Shown here in pieces: positions 25,274 through 33,792 of a stretch of 46,497 nt of DNA. Origin of the DNA: Ovoidimarina sp039190895. Its GTDB lineage: Bacteria; Pseudomonadota; Alphaproteobacteria; Rhodobacterales; Rhodobacteraceae. The notes beneath the pieces were generated by a model, which saw only the letters and a list, made by a program, of their open reading frames with translations, made no database searches and was not told the origin of the DNA. The stretch lies in assembly GCA_039190895.1 (NCBI GenBank), contig JBCCXY010000011.1, positions 1-46,497 of the forward strand, read 5' to 3'. How positions within the stretch are numbered: position 1 is the first letter of the stretch; each line of letters starts with the position of its first letter. A program made the translations under genes and the position numbers.

Positions 25274-27220
25274 ATGACCGTAACCTACGCACCATCACCG
25301 TCGTTTGTCGCATCCGCCCACGCTGACAAAGCCAAGTACGACACGATGTACGCGCAGTCGGTAAGCGACCCCGCCGCCTTTTGGGGTGAGCACGGCAAGC
25401 GCATCGACTGGATCAAACCTTATTCCAAGGTCGTGGACGCCGACTTCACCCTCGGCAGTGTCTCGATCAAGTGGTTCGAAGACGGCACCCTCAACGTCGC
25501 CGCCAACTGCATCGACCGGCACCTCGCCGCGCGTGCCGATCAGACCGCCATCATCTGGGAACCGGACGACCCCTCTGACGACGCGCTGCATATCACCTAC
25601 CGCGAGCTTCACGCTCGCACCTGCAAAATGGCCAACGTCCTCAAAGAGATGGGCGTCAGCAAGGGTGACCGCGTCGTCCTCTACCTGCCGATGATCCCCG
25701 AGGCCGCCTACGCCATGCTCGCCTGCGCCCGCATCGGCGCGATCCACTCCGTCGTATTCGGCGGCTTCTCCCCCGATGCGCTCGCGAACCGCGTGGACGA
25801 CTGCGACGCGAAGGTCGTCATCACCGCCGACTGGGCCCCCCGCGGGGGTCGCAAGACTGGCCTGAAGGACAACGTCAACAAGGCGCTCGTCAACAGCAAC
25901 ACCGACCCCAAGGTCCTCGTCGTCCGTCGCACCGGCGACGAAGTCGCGTGGGTCGCCGACCGCGACCATTGGCTGCACGAGATGGAGGCATCCGTCCCCG
26001 ACGACTGCCCCCCGGCAGAGGTGAACGCCGAAGACCCGCTCTTCATCCTCTACACCTCCGGCTCGACCGGTAAGCCCAAAGGCGTCGTCCACACCACCGG
26101 CGGCTACCTCGTCTTCGCGTCGATGACGCACCAGTACACGTTCGACTACCACGACGGCGACATCTTCTGGTGCACGGCAGATGTCGGCTGGGTCACAGGG
26201 CACAGCTACATCGTCTACGGCCCCCTCGCGAACGGCGCCACCACCCTGATGTTCGAAGGCGTCCCCACGTTCCCCGACGCCGGCCGTTTCTGGGAGGTCT
26301 GCGCAAAGCACAATGTCAACCAGTTTTACACCGCCCCCACCGCGATCCGCGCCCTGATGGGCAAGGGGACGGAATGGGTCGAGAAACACGACCTGTCTGA
26401 CCTCAAGCTGCTTGGCACCGTGGGCGAACCGATCAACCCTGAGGCCTGGAACTGGTACAACGACGTTGTCGGTAAAGGTGCCTTGCCGATTGTCGACACC
26501 TGGTGGCAAACCGAAACCGGCGGCCACCTCCTGACGCCTTTGCCCGGCGCCACGGCGACCAAGCCTGGCTCCGCGACAACCCCGTTCTTCGGCGTCCAAC
26601 CTGTCATCCTAGACGCCACGTCCGGCGAAGAGATCACTTCGACGGAAGCCGAAGGCGTCCTCTGCATCAAAGCCTCATGGCCCGGCCAGATGCGCACCGT
26701 CTACGGCGATCATGAGCGCTTCGAGAAGACATACTTCTCTGATTACAAAGGCTATTATTTCTCGGGCGACGGCTGTCGCCGCGACGCCGACGGGTACTAC
26801 TGGATCACCGGCCGTGTCGATGACGTCATCAACGTCTCGGGCCACCGCATGGGCACCGCCGAAGTCGAAAGCGCCCTCGTCGCCCACGAAAAGGTCGCCG
26901 AGGCGGCGGTCGTCGGCTACCCGCACGACGTGAAGGGGCAGGGGATCTATGCCTACGTCACCCTGATGGGCGGGCAAGACCCCTCGGACGAGCTCCGCAA
27001 AGAGCTCGAGACATGGGTCCGCTCCGAGATCGGCCCCATCGCCAAGCCCGACCTTATCCAATGGGCCCCCGGCCTGCCAAAAACCCGCTCGGGCAAGATC
27101 ATGCGCCGCATCCTGCGCAAGATCGCCGAGAACGACTACGGCGCGCTGGGCGACACCTCCACCCTCGCAGAACCCGAGGTGGTAGACGACCTGATCGAAA
27201 ACCGCATGAATCGAGGCTAG
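25274..27220 (+). CDS. acs: Acetyl-CoA synthetase
   Basis: Predicted 648-residue AMP-forming acetate:CoA ligase, converting acetate, ATP and CoA to acetyl-CoA in the cytoplasm. Length matches the family. Visible motifs are the P-loop YTSGSTGKPKGVVHTTGGYL, the acetate-pocket TWWQTETGG, and the C-terminal PKTRSGKIMRR with Lys608, the residue acetylated to switch these enzymes off. ATG 25274 is preceded by GGGAGGA; an upstream in-frame ATG at 25220 lacks a ribosome site and is rejected. It stands alone, between the secretion island and a DUF2867 gene, and is followed by a strong hairpin. Confidence 0.97.
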   Translation: MTVTYAPSPSFVASAHADKAKYDTMYAQSVSDPAAFWGEHGKRIDWIKPYSKVVDADFTLGSVSIKWFEDGTLNVAANCIDRHLAARADQTAIIWEPDDPSDDALHITYRELHARTCKMANVLKEMGVSKGDRVVLYLPMIPEAAYAMLACARIGAIHSVVFGGFSPDALANRVDDCDAKVVITADWAPRGGRKTGLKDNVNKALVNSNTDPKVLVVRRTGDEVAWVADRDHWLHEMEASVPDDCPPAEVNAEDPLFILYTSGSTGKPKGVVHTTGGYLVFASMTHQYTFDYHDGDIFWCTADVGWVTGHSYIVYGPLANGATTLMFEGVPTFPDAGRFWEVCAKHNVNQFYTAPTAIRALMGKGTEWVEKHDLSDLKLLGTVGEPINPEAWNWYNDVVGKGALPIVDTWWQTETGGHLLTPLPGATATKPGSATTPFFGVQPVILDATSGEEITSTEAEGVLCIKASWPGQMRTVYGDHERFEKTYFSDYKGYYFSGDGCRRDADGYYWITGRVDDVINVSGHRMGTAEVESALVAHEKVAEAAVVGYPHDVKGQGIYAYVTLMGGQDPSDELRKELETWVRSEIGPIAKPDLIQWAPGLPKTRSGKIMRRILRKIAENDYGALGDTSTLAEPEVVDDLIENRMNRG

Positions 27221-27249
27221 CGCGGAATCAAGGCCGAAGGCCGCCGCGC

Positions 27250-27278
27250 ATCGCCGGGCCCACCCGAGGCCCGGCGAT
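27250..27278 (+). terminator. Strong hairpin after acs
   Basis: ATCGCCGGGCC (27250-27260) pairs perfectly over 11 bp with GGCCCGGCGAT (27268-27278) around a 7-nt loop, 30 bp after the acs stop. It lacks a T-run, so it may terminate with Rho or stabilise the 3' end. The following bases up to 27445 show nothing that I can identify. Confidence 0.65.
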
Positions 27279-27445
27279 ATGGGTTCAGCCTGCGCCTCGC
27301 TCAGAACAACGGCGAAACCCCGACGATAAAGTGCTCTGAACAACCGTTGGATCGCCGGTCCAGGGCCCGCCGATGCACGGCTCCGTTTCGATCCGCGCGC
27401 GTTTGTCACGTCGGGTTAAGCGCGCGCCAATCATACCTCCAAATC

Positions 27446-27898
27446 ATGTCGGTCACCGCCTCATCCCTGCACCCGAACAGCGCCCTGCGCCCACTCGTGC
27501 AGCCCGGTGACTTCCTCGATTGCTTCTCCGTCGACGCCACCCTGTCCCCGCGTCGCGCGGCTGAGGTCATCACCAGCTTCCCAAGCTGGGCCAGATGGCT
27601 GCTCGTGGTCCGCCGCATCGTGACCGCGCCCTTCGGCTTGTCCCAAGACGGCCCCAAGGCCCCCGACAAGGTCGGCCCTTTCCCGGTCGAGAGCGAAACC
27701 GACCATGAACTGATCGCCGGGTTCGATGACAAACACCTGAACTTCCGCGTCAGCGTGTACTCCGACGACGGGCGCGTTTCGCTTGCCACGTGGGTGCACC
27801 CGCACAACATCGGCGGCCGCATCTACCTGCGAACGATCCTCCCGTTCCACATCCTCATCGCCCGCGACGCCCTGCGCCGCGTCGCAAACGCCGACTAG
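27446..27898 (+). CDS. DUF2867 family protein
   Basis: Predicted 150-residue protein resembling DUF2867 (PGDFLDCFSVDATLSPRRAAEVITSFPSWARWLLVVRRIV, then a KVGPFPVESETDHELIAGFDDKHLNFRVSV block and THVHPHN-like ATWVHPHNIGGRIYL). There is no signal peptide. Function is unknown; related proteins are sometimes fused to sugar-nucleotide epimerase domains. ATG 27446 is the first internal start giving the family N-terminus; a TTG at 27347 would add 33 unlikely residues. It is 28 bp upstream of purF on the same strand and may be cotranscribed with it. Confidence 0.75.
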   Translation: MSVTASSLHPNSALRPLVQPGDFLDCFSVDATLSPRRAAEVITSFPSWARWLLVVRRIVTAPFGLSQDGPKAPDKVGPFPVESETDHELIAGFDDKHLNFRVSVYSDDGRVSLATWVHPHNIGGRIYLRTILPFHILIARDALRRVANAD

Positions 27899-27926
27899 GC
27901 GTTTGATACCCGGGCCTGTGTGGCCT

Positions 27927-29426
27927 ATGTACCAAACAACCCGACCTGTTACGGATTCGCGTCCCTTGCGAGCAACGACGCCAGCCGACGAAGACGACGA
28001 CAAGATCCGCGACGAATGCGGTGTATTCGGAGCCATCGGCGTAACAGATGTGGCAAACTTCGTGGCGCTCGGCCTCCACGCCCTTCAACATCGCGGACAG
28101 GAAGCGGGCGGTATCGTCACCTACAGTGAAGACCGTGGCTTCAACACCGCTCGCCGCTTCGGCTATGTGCGCGACAACTTCACCAACAAAGAAATCATGG
28201 ACACGCTCCCCGGCTCCCTCGGGATCGGGCATGTCCGCTACTCCACCGCCGGGTCGAAAGGCGCCTCGCAAATCCGCGACGTGCAGCCGTTTTTCGGGGA
28301 GTTCTCCATGGGCGGCGCCGCCATCGCCCATAACGGCAACCTGACCAACGCCCTCGCCCTGCGCCGAATGCTGGTCGAACGCGGCTCGATCTTCCAGTCG
28401 TCCTCCGACACCGAATGCATCATCCACCTCATGGCGCGTTCCATGGGCCAGACGATCCCCGAGCGGATGAAAGAAGCGCTGCGCCGCGTCGAAGGCGCGT
28501 TCTCCATCGTCGCCATGACCCGCAGCAAGCTCATCGGCGTCCGCGACCCGCTGGGCATCCGCCCGCTGATGCTCGGCAAGCTGGGCGAGGGCACCGTCCT
28601 CGCGTCCGAGACCTGCGCTCTCGACATCATCGGCGCGACCTTCCTTCGCGAAGTCGAACCGGGCGAAATGGTTGTGATCACCGAAGACAAGATCACTAGC
28701 TTCCGCCCGTTTGAGCCGCAGAAGCCGCGCCCCTGCATCTTCGAATACGTCTACTTTAGCCGCCCCGACTCGATGATCGGCGGCAAGTCCGTCTACGAAG
28801 TCCGGCGTGAGATCGGGCGCCAGCTCGCCCGCGAAGCGCCGGTCGAGGCCGACATGGTCTGCCCCGTCCCCGACAGTGGAACACCGGCGGCGATTGGCTA
28901 CAGCCAGGAAAGTGGCATCCCGTTCGAGATGGGCATCGTCCGCAACCAGTACGTGGGCCGCACCTTCATCGAGCCGACCGAGCAAATCCGCAACATGGGC
29001 GTCCGCCTCAAGCTCAACGTCAACCGTGCGCTCATGAAGGGCAAGCGGGTGATCCTTGTCGACGACAGCGTCGTGCGCGGCACCACCAGCCGCAAGATCA
29101 AGGACATGGTGCTGGAAGCGGGTGCCAAAGAAGTCCACTTCCGCGTTGCCTCACCGCCCACGGTCTGGCCCGACTTCTACGGCGTCGACATGCCCAACCG
29201 GAACGAACTCATCGCCGCCCACATGACCGAGGATGAGATCCGCGATTACCTCGGTGTCGCGTCTCTGGCCTTCGTGTCCATCGACGGCCTCTACCGCGCC
29301 GTGGGTGAGAAAAACGGCCGCGACCCCAACAACCCGGCCTACCACGACGCGGTGTTCACCGGCGACTACCCGATCGAGCCCGCCGACGAGCTGGAACGCG
29401 GCTTCGCCCTCAAAGCGGCAGAGTAA
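27927..29426 (+). CDS. purF: Amidophosphoribosyltransferase
   Basis: Predicted 499-residue enzyme for the first committed step of purine synthesis, transferring glutamine ammonia to PRPP to give phosphoribosylamine. The N-terminal glutamine amidotransferase class II domain begins at Cys31 (CGVFGAIG), preceded by a 30-residue propeptide that should be removed to expose this nucleophile. The C-terminal phosphoribosyltransferase domain shows the PRPP-binding loop VILVDDSVVRGTTSRKI. Motifs HNGNLTN and SSDTECI are also present. ATG 27927 is the likeliest start; the reading from 27783 overlaps the DUF2867 gene heavily. Purine genes purE and purK lie about 5 kb further on. Confidence 0.97.
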   Translation: MYQTTRPVTDSRPLRATTPADEDDDKIRDECGVFGAIGVTDVANFVALGLHALQHRGQEAGGIVTYSEDRGFNTARRFGYVRDNFTNKEIMDTLPGSLGIGHVRYSTAGSKGASQIRDVQPFFGEFSMGGAAIAHNGNLTNALALRRMLVERGSIFQSSSDTECIIHLMARSMGQTIPERMKEALRRVEGAFSIVAMTRSKLIGVRDPLGIRPLMLGKLGEGTVLASETCALDIIGATFLREVEPGEMVVITEDKITSFRPFEPQKPRPCIFEYVYFSRPDSMIGGKSVYEVRREIGRQLAREAPVEADMVCPVPDSGTPAAIGYSQESGIPFEMGIVRNQYVGRTFIEPTEQIRNMGVRLKLNVNRALMKGKRVILVDDSVVRGTTSRKIKDMVLEAGAKEVHFRVASPPTVWPDFYGVDMPNRNELIAAHMTEDEIRDYLGVASLAFVSIDGLYRAVGEKNGRDPNNPAYHDAVFTGDYPIEPADELERGFALKAAE

Positions 29427-29462
29427 CTGTCCGCGCCTTTAACCGGCGCAATTTGGTCAATC

Positions 29463-29503
29463 GCACCGACGCAATACCGACAAAATACCGACGTTATACC
29501 GAA
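29463..29503. repeat. Four 11-bp-spaced ACCGA(C/A) repeats
   Basis: GCACCGAC (29463-29470), ATACCGAC (29474-29481), ATACCGAC (29485-29492) and ATACCGAA (29496-29503) recur every 11 bp, one helical turn, in the 145-bp gap between purF and the SDR-like gene. Same-face tandem spacing suggests cooperative protein binding, perhaps control of the downstream gene. Confidence 0.6.
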
Positions 29504-29571
29504 ACCCGTTTTCGGCCATTTTTCCCTTGTTAACTTGACTGTTCCGCCCCCGCGCTCCATGTCCCGCCCCC

Positions 29572-30213
29572 ATGACCAAGATTGCTCTCGTCACCGGCGC
29601 CTCCCGCGGCCTCGGCGCGGCCCTCGCTGAAGCATTGGCGCCCGAACACCACGTCATCGCCGTTGCCCGCACGGTCGGTGCTTTGGAAGAGCTTGATGAC
29701 CGAATCCGCGCCAAGGGCGGCTCGGCCACGCTCGCGCCGATGGACGTCGCAACGACCGAGGCGATGGGCCAAATGTGCCTCGACATCCGCTCGCGCTGGG
29801 GGCACGTAAATGTCTGGGCACACACGGCAATTCACGCCGCGCCGCTGACCCCTGCGGGGCATATCGACGACAAGGACTGGGCCAAAAGCGTCTCGATCAA
29901 CCTCACCGCCGCGTCCGAACTGATCCGCATGGTCGAACCCCTATTGCAGGCCGCCGAAGACGGCACTGCCCTCTTCTTCGACGACCCCCGCGGCGGCTCC
30001 CCGTTCTTCGGCTCATACGGTGCCACCAAGGCGGCCCAGATCGCGTTGGTAAGAAGTTGGCAGGCCGAAAGCGCGAAACTGGGCCCCCGCGTCCTGATCG
30101 AGTCGCCCGAGCCGATGGGCACCGCCGTCCGCGGCCGTTTCTATCCCGGAGAAAACCGCGAAACCCTCGCGCGCCCCACCGACGTGGCCGCGCGGATCGT
30201 CGCGTCGCTCTAG
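29572..30213 (+). CDS. SDR-family protein with altered active site
   Basis: Predicted 213-residue short-chain dehydrogenase/reductase-like protein, somewhat shorter than typical (about 250). The Rossmann nucleotide motif is intact (VTGASRGLG, residues 7-15), favouring NADP(H), and the catalytic Tyr149 and Lys153 are present (YGATK). However, the catalytic Ser expected 13 residues before the Tyr is missing (region TALFFDDPRGG), and the usual NNAG is replaced by WAHTA. The protein may use a different residue or act as a binding protein rather than a standard oxidoreductase. No substrate can be proposed. It lies between the 11-bp repeats and surE on the same strand. Confidence 0.85.
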   Translation: MTKIALVTGASRGLGAALAEALAPEHHVIAVARTVGALEELDDRIRAKGGSATLAPMDVATTEAMGQMCLDIRSRWGHVNVWAHTAIHAAPLTPAGHIDDKDWAKSVSINLTAASELIRMVEPLLQAAEDGTALFFDDPRGGSPFFGSYGATKAAQIALVRSWQAESAKLGPRVLIESPEPMGTAVRGRFYPGENRETLARPTDVAARIVASL

Positions 30214-30332
30214 CCGGAACCCGAACCTACGAGGCGAGTATTTTCCCGCCAGAAGAAGGGGCAGGTTGCGCCATTGATGCGGGCGGGTCCCTGACATAGA
30301 AGGGGCAAATATAGTGGGAAGGCGGCGCCCTC

Positions 30333-31118
30333 ATGCGAATTCTTGTGACAAACGACGACGGGATCAACGCACCGGGCCTTGTCGTGGCCGAGGGCATTGC
30401 CCGCGAGGTGGCGGGCGAGGATGGCGAGGTCTGGGTGGTCGCCCCCGCGAATGAGCAGTCAGGCGTCGCCCACTGCATCAGCTATGTGCATCCCTCAATG
30501 ATCGTCGAGGTCGGCCCGCGCCGGTTCAGCGTCGAAGGCACACCCGCTGACTGCGTCCTGGCCGCCATCCACGACGTGATGGCCGACGCACCGCCCGACC
30601 TCGTATTGTCCGGCGTCAACCGGGGGAACAACGCAGCCGAAAGCGTCCAGTACTCCGGCACCGTCGGCGGCGCGATGGAGGCGGCGCTACAAGGGTTTCG
30701 CGGTATCGCGCTGAGCCAATACTACGGCCCGAAAAACCGCGAGCTGGATGACCCGTTCGAGGCGGGCGTACGGCACGGCGGTGCCCTCGTGCGTAAGTTG
30801 ATGGACAAGGCCATCTGGGACGAAGACCGTTACCGTTTGTTTTACAACGTGAATTTCCCTCCATTCCCGGCTGAGGATGTCAGGGGCATTCAGGTGTGCA
30901 GCATCGCCTGGCGCGAGGACTGGCGGTATGCCGTGCAACCGCAGGTTTCGCCGACGGGGCGCAAGTACCTGTGGATCACAGGCAGCCCACACAACATCAT
31001 CACAGAGCCGGGCACAGATGTGCGCGCCAATCTGGACGGCTACATTGCGGTAACGCCACTTCGCGCCGACATGACCGCGCACGAGACGCTCGACGAATTG
31101 CGGAGCCGATTGGAATGA
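30333..31118 (+). CDS. surE: 5'/3'-nucleotidase SurE
   Basis: Predicted 261-residue metal-dependent nucleotidase that dephosphorylates nucleoside monophosphates, linked to stationary-phase survival. The N-terminus MRILVTNDDGINAPG carries the Asp-Asp metal ligands; further family motifs are APANEQSGVAHCIS (with the metal-binding SxxSH-like region), VEGTPADCV and LVLSGVNRGNN. Length is typical. The stop overlaps the pcm start by ATGA, giving the classical surE-pcm pair. Confidence 0.97.
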   Translation: MRILVTNDDGINAPGLVVAEGIAREVAGEDGEVWVVAPANEQSGVAHCISYVHPSMIVEVGPRRFSVEGTPADCVLAAIHDVMADAPPDLVLSGVNRGNNAAESVQYSGTVGGAMEAALQGFRGIALSQYYGPKNRELDDPFEAGVRHGGALVRKLMDKAIWDEDRYRLFYNVNFPPFPAEDVRGIQVCSIAWREDWRYAVQPQVSPTGRKYLWITGSPHNIITEPGTDVRANLDGYIAVTPLRADMTAHETLDELRSRLE

Positions 31119-31756
31119 CGGACGAGGCCGAGCGCAAGATGCAGTTCCTCTTCGCCCTGCGCTCGCGCGGGGTGATGGACAAGCGCGTGCTCGAAGCGAT
31201 GGAGCGGGTGGACCGCCAGGCCTTCGTCACCGGTCTGTTTGCCGAACGCGCATATGAGGACATGCCCCTCCCGATTTCCTGCGGGCAAACAATCAGCCAA
31301 CCCTCGGTCGTGGGCCTGATGACGCAGGCGCTCAACGTGCAACCCCGTGATAAGGTTCTCGAAATCGGCACCGGCTCTGGCTATCAGGCCGCCGTTCTCA
31401 GCCAGCTCGCTCGCCGGGTTTATACCGTCGAACGGCACAAGCGCCTTACGCAGGCCGCTGAGGCGGTGTTTCGGGACCTCGGCCTCGCCAACATCACCGC
31501 CGTGACGGCAGATGGCAGCCGGGGCTATCCCGAGCAGGCGCCCTTCGACCGCATCCTCGTCACGGCGGCGGCAGAAGACCCACCCGGTCCGCTCTTGGCG
31601 GAGCTTAAGGTTGGGGGTATCATGGTCGTGCCGGTGGGGCAGTCGGATGCCGTGCAGCACCTGATCAAGGTGACGCGGACAGACGAAGGCTATGATTACG
31701 ACGAACTGCGCTCTGTCCGGTTTGTCCCTCTGGTCGAGGGGCTTGGGCAGGACTAG
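31115..31756 (+). CDS. pcm: Protein-L-isoaspartate O-methyltransferase
   Basis: Predicted 213-residue SAM-dependent methyltransferase that repairs isoaspartyl residues in damaged proteins. Motifs: ISCGQTISQP, the SAM-binding VLEIGTGSGYQAA, the acidic loop VYTVERHKRL, DGSRGYPEQAPFDRILVTAAA and the C-terminal VRFVPLVEG. The start ATG 31115 overlaps the surE stop; an upstream reading from 30896 lies inside surE and is rejected. It is followed by the LysM/LytM lipoprotein, the common surE-pcm-nlpD order. Confidence 0.97.
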   Translation: MTDEAERKMQFLFALRSRGVMDKRVLEAMERVDRQAFVTGLFAERAYEDMPLPISCGQTISQPSVVGLMTQALNVQPRDKVLEIGTGSGYQAAVLSQLARRVYTVERHKRLTQAAEAVFRDLGLANITAVTADGSRGYPEQAPFDRILVTAAAEDPPGPLLAELKVGGIMVVPVGQSDAVQHLIKVTRTDEGYDYDELRSVRFVPLVEGLGQD

Positions 31757-31803
31757 GCGGCACGCTCGCGGGCAATGACGGGCGGCGGTAAGAGGTGAGA
31801 GCG

Positions 31804-32931
31804 ATGGCATTTTCTAAGACAGCGGTGGCACTTATGTGCAGCGCAGCGGTGTTGAGCGGCTGCTCGGACGGCTTCGACCTGGACTTTCGCGGGCTCGGCA
31901 ACGGCCCAGATACTTCCGAAGCAGCGCGGGCAGCGACAGCGGCGCGTCCAACGCCCGACAGTCGAGGGCTGATCAGTTATCCGACCTATCAGGTGGCGAT
32001 TGCGCAGCGCGGGGACACCGTCTCGGACGTCGCCAACCGGCTGGGGATAAACGCTGAGGAGCTGGCCTCTTTCAACGGCATCCGCGACGGCGTACCCCTA
32101 CGCAGCGGCGCAACGCTCGTACTGCCCGGGGCCGGGGTTTCCACCGCCCCCGGCGGCATTGACGTCGCATCGGTATCAACGACGGCAATTGAGCGGGCCG
32201 ATGGCTCCGCCGCGCCGCGCGTGCCGTCAAACACGGTTCAGTCCGGGGCAGAGCCGGTTCGCCACCGCGTACAGGCGGGCGAGACGGCATTCTCGATCGC
32301 CCGGATCTATAATGTCACCCCCCGCGCGTTGGCCGATTGGAACGGCCTTGGCGAGAACCTTGAAGTCCGCGCAGGCGAGATCCTGTTGATCCCCGTGTCG
32401 GTGGAAACCGCCGCGCTGGGCCCGGTGGAGGTCGAAACCGTGGCCCCCACGACAACGCCAGGCGCCGGATCTGTCGCGCCCGAGCCCCCGTCAGCGGCAG
32501 AGCCCCTACCGCACGAGGAAGAACCAGAGGTCGCCGCAGTCGAGCCCGCCTCGCCCCAACTGGAGGAAGAGCGCACGCAGACGGCCCGCCTTCTTATGCC
32601 CGTCTCGGGCAGCATCGCGCGCGACTACAACAAGGGGACAAACGACGGGATTGGCATCTCGGCCGCGTCTGGCGCGTCGGTCGTTGCGGCGGATGCGGGC
32701 ACCGTGGCCGCGATCACGCGGGACACCGATCAGGTACCAATTGTCGTTTTGCGTCATAGGGATAACCTGCTGACGGTCTACGCAGGCGTCGAGGAACTCA
32801 GCGTCGAAAAAGGCGATACCGTCACCCGTGGCCAGGTCATCGGGAAGCTGCGCCAAGGGTCCAACCCGATCCTCCACTTTGAGGTGCGGGACGGGTTCGA
32901 AAGCGTCGATCCAACGCCGTATCTCAACTAG
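31804..32931 (+). CDS. LysM/LytM (NlpD-like) murein lipoprotein, degenerate peptidase
   Basis: Predicted 375-residue outer-membrane lipoprotein. The signal ends in lipobox LSGC (Cys about residue 20). Two LysM peptidoglycan-binding domains follow (about 60-107 and 155-200; QRGDTVSDVANRLGI and QAGETAFSIARIYNV), then a Pro/Glu-rich linker and a C-terminal M23/LytM domain (about 262-375). The zinc ligands expected of active M23 enzymes are changed: the HxGxD-type site reads NDGIG, and the YxHL-type site reads YAGV. This fits NlpD/EnvC-type regulators that activate amidases at the division site rather than cut murein themselves. ATG 31804 has GAGGTG upstream. It is third in the surE-pcm cluster, 47 bp after pcm. 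Confidence 0.9.
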   Translation: MAFSKTAVALMCSAAVLSGCSDGFDLDFRGLGNGPDTSEAARAATAARPTPDSRGLISYPTYQVAIAQRGDTVSDVANRLGINAEELASFNGIRDGVPLRSGATLVLPGAGVSTAPGGIDVASVSTTAIERADGSAAPRVPSNTVQSGAEPVRHRVQAGETAFSIARIYNVTPRALADWNGLGENLEVRAGEILLIPVSVETAALGPVEVETVAPTTTPGAGSVAPEPPSAAEPLPHEEEPEVAAVEPASPQLEEERTQTARLLMPVSGSIARDYNKGTNDGIGISAASGASVVAADAGTVAAITRDTDQVPIVVLRHRDNLLTVYAGVEELSVEKGDTVTRGQVIGKLRQGSNPILHFEVRDGFESVDPTPYLN

Positions 32932-33792
32932 GTGCTGCGCCTTATCGGCCTCGTCGCGGTGGTGCTGTGCGCCTTCGCGGCGAATTCCATCCTCAACCGC
33001 CTTGCGCTGACGGGCGACGACGCGGGCCCCGTGGGCTTCGCGGCCGTCCGGGTCACCAGCGGCGCGGTGGCACTGCTGATCATCGCGCGGTTCGCGGGTC
33101 AGCCGCTGGCCTTTCGCTCCCGCAAGCGCGTGGTCAGCTCGGCGGGCCTTTTGCTTTATCTTCTGGGGTTTTCCTTCGCGTACCTCATGTTGGACGCGGG
33201 CCTTGGCGCGCTGATCCTATTTGGCGGCGTGCAGGTGATTATGTTCGCCACAGCAGTCGCGGTGGGCGAGCAACCGCCACTGCTGCGATGGTTCGGGATG
33301 GGGATCGGCCTCGTTGGGCTCGTTTGGCTGCTGGCGCCGGGTGGCGACGATGATGTGCCGGTCTGGGGCACGCTGCTGATGTGCGTCGCGGCGGTTGGTT
33401 GGGCCGCCTACACGCTGGTCGGGCGCGGGGCCGTGGCTCCGATTGGAGAGACGGCATCGGCCTTCCTCGCAGCCGCCCCGGTGGCCTTGTTTGCCTGGGT
33501 GTTAAGCGGGGAGGGCCTCGGACTGACGGCCACCGGATGGGCCCTCGCGATGACGTCTGGCGTGGTGACGTCGGGCATGGGCTATGCGCTGTGGTACGCT
33601 CTTCTCCCGCAAATGGACACGACGATTGCCGGGCTCGCGCAACTGCTCGTCCCCGTCATTGCCGTCGTGGCCGGGGGCGTTCTTCTGAGCGAAGTCGTCA
33701 CTTTAGCAATGGTTCTTGCAGGTGGCTTGGTTCTTGCAGGAGTCGCGTTGGGAACACTCAGCGGACGAGCGGCTCCAGCGGGTCGTAGGTGA
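32932..33792 (+). CDS. EamA/DMT-family transporter
   Basis: Predicted 286-residue inner-membrane protein with about ten hydrophobic spans in two EamA halves (first half from LIGLVAVVLCAFAANSILNRLAL, second from VWGTLLMCVAAVGWAAYTLVGRG). The family exports amino acids, nucleosides or other metabolites; the substrate is unknown. GTG 32932 directly follows the stop of the LysM/LytM gene with no gap, so translation is probably coupled to the surE-pcm cluster. Its last 35 bp overlap the convergent nudix gene. Confidence 0.88.
   Translation: MLRLIGLVAVVLCAFAANSILNRLALTGDDAGPVGFAAVRVTSGAVALLIIARFAGQPLAFRSRKRVVSSAGLLLYLLGFSFAYLMLDAGLGALILFGGVQVIMFATAVAVGEQPPLLRWFGMGIGLVGLVWLLAPGGDDDVPVWGTLLMCVAAVGWAAYTLVGRGAVAPIGETASAFLAAAPVALFAWVLSGEGLGLTATGWALAMTSGVVTSGMGYALWYALLPQMDTTIAGLAQLLVPVIAVVAGGVLLSEVVTLAMVLAGGLVLAGVALGTLSGRAAPAGRR

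Noticed and set aside
25295..26599. 434-codon minus-strand frame opposite acs
   Set aside because: The acs frame is clear over its full length; the antisense frame lacks motifs and a ribosome site.
27855..29138. 427-codon minus-strand frame opposite purF
   Set aside because: purF is unambiguous and the antisense product has no domain.
29463..29503. 11-bp repeats considered as origin iterons
   Set aside because: No replication initiator or AT-rich unwinding region is nearby, and the genes around are chromosomal housekeeping genes.
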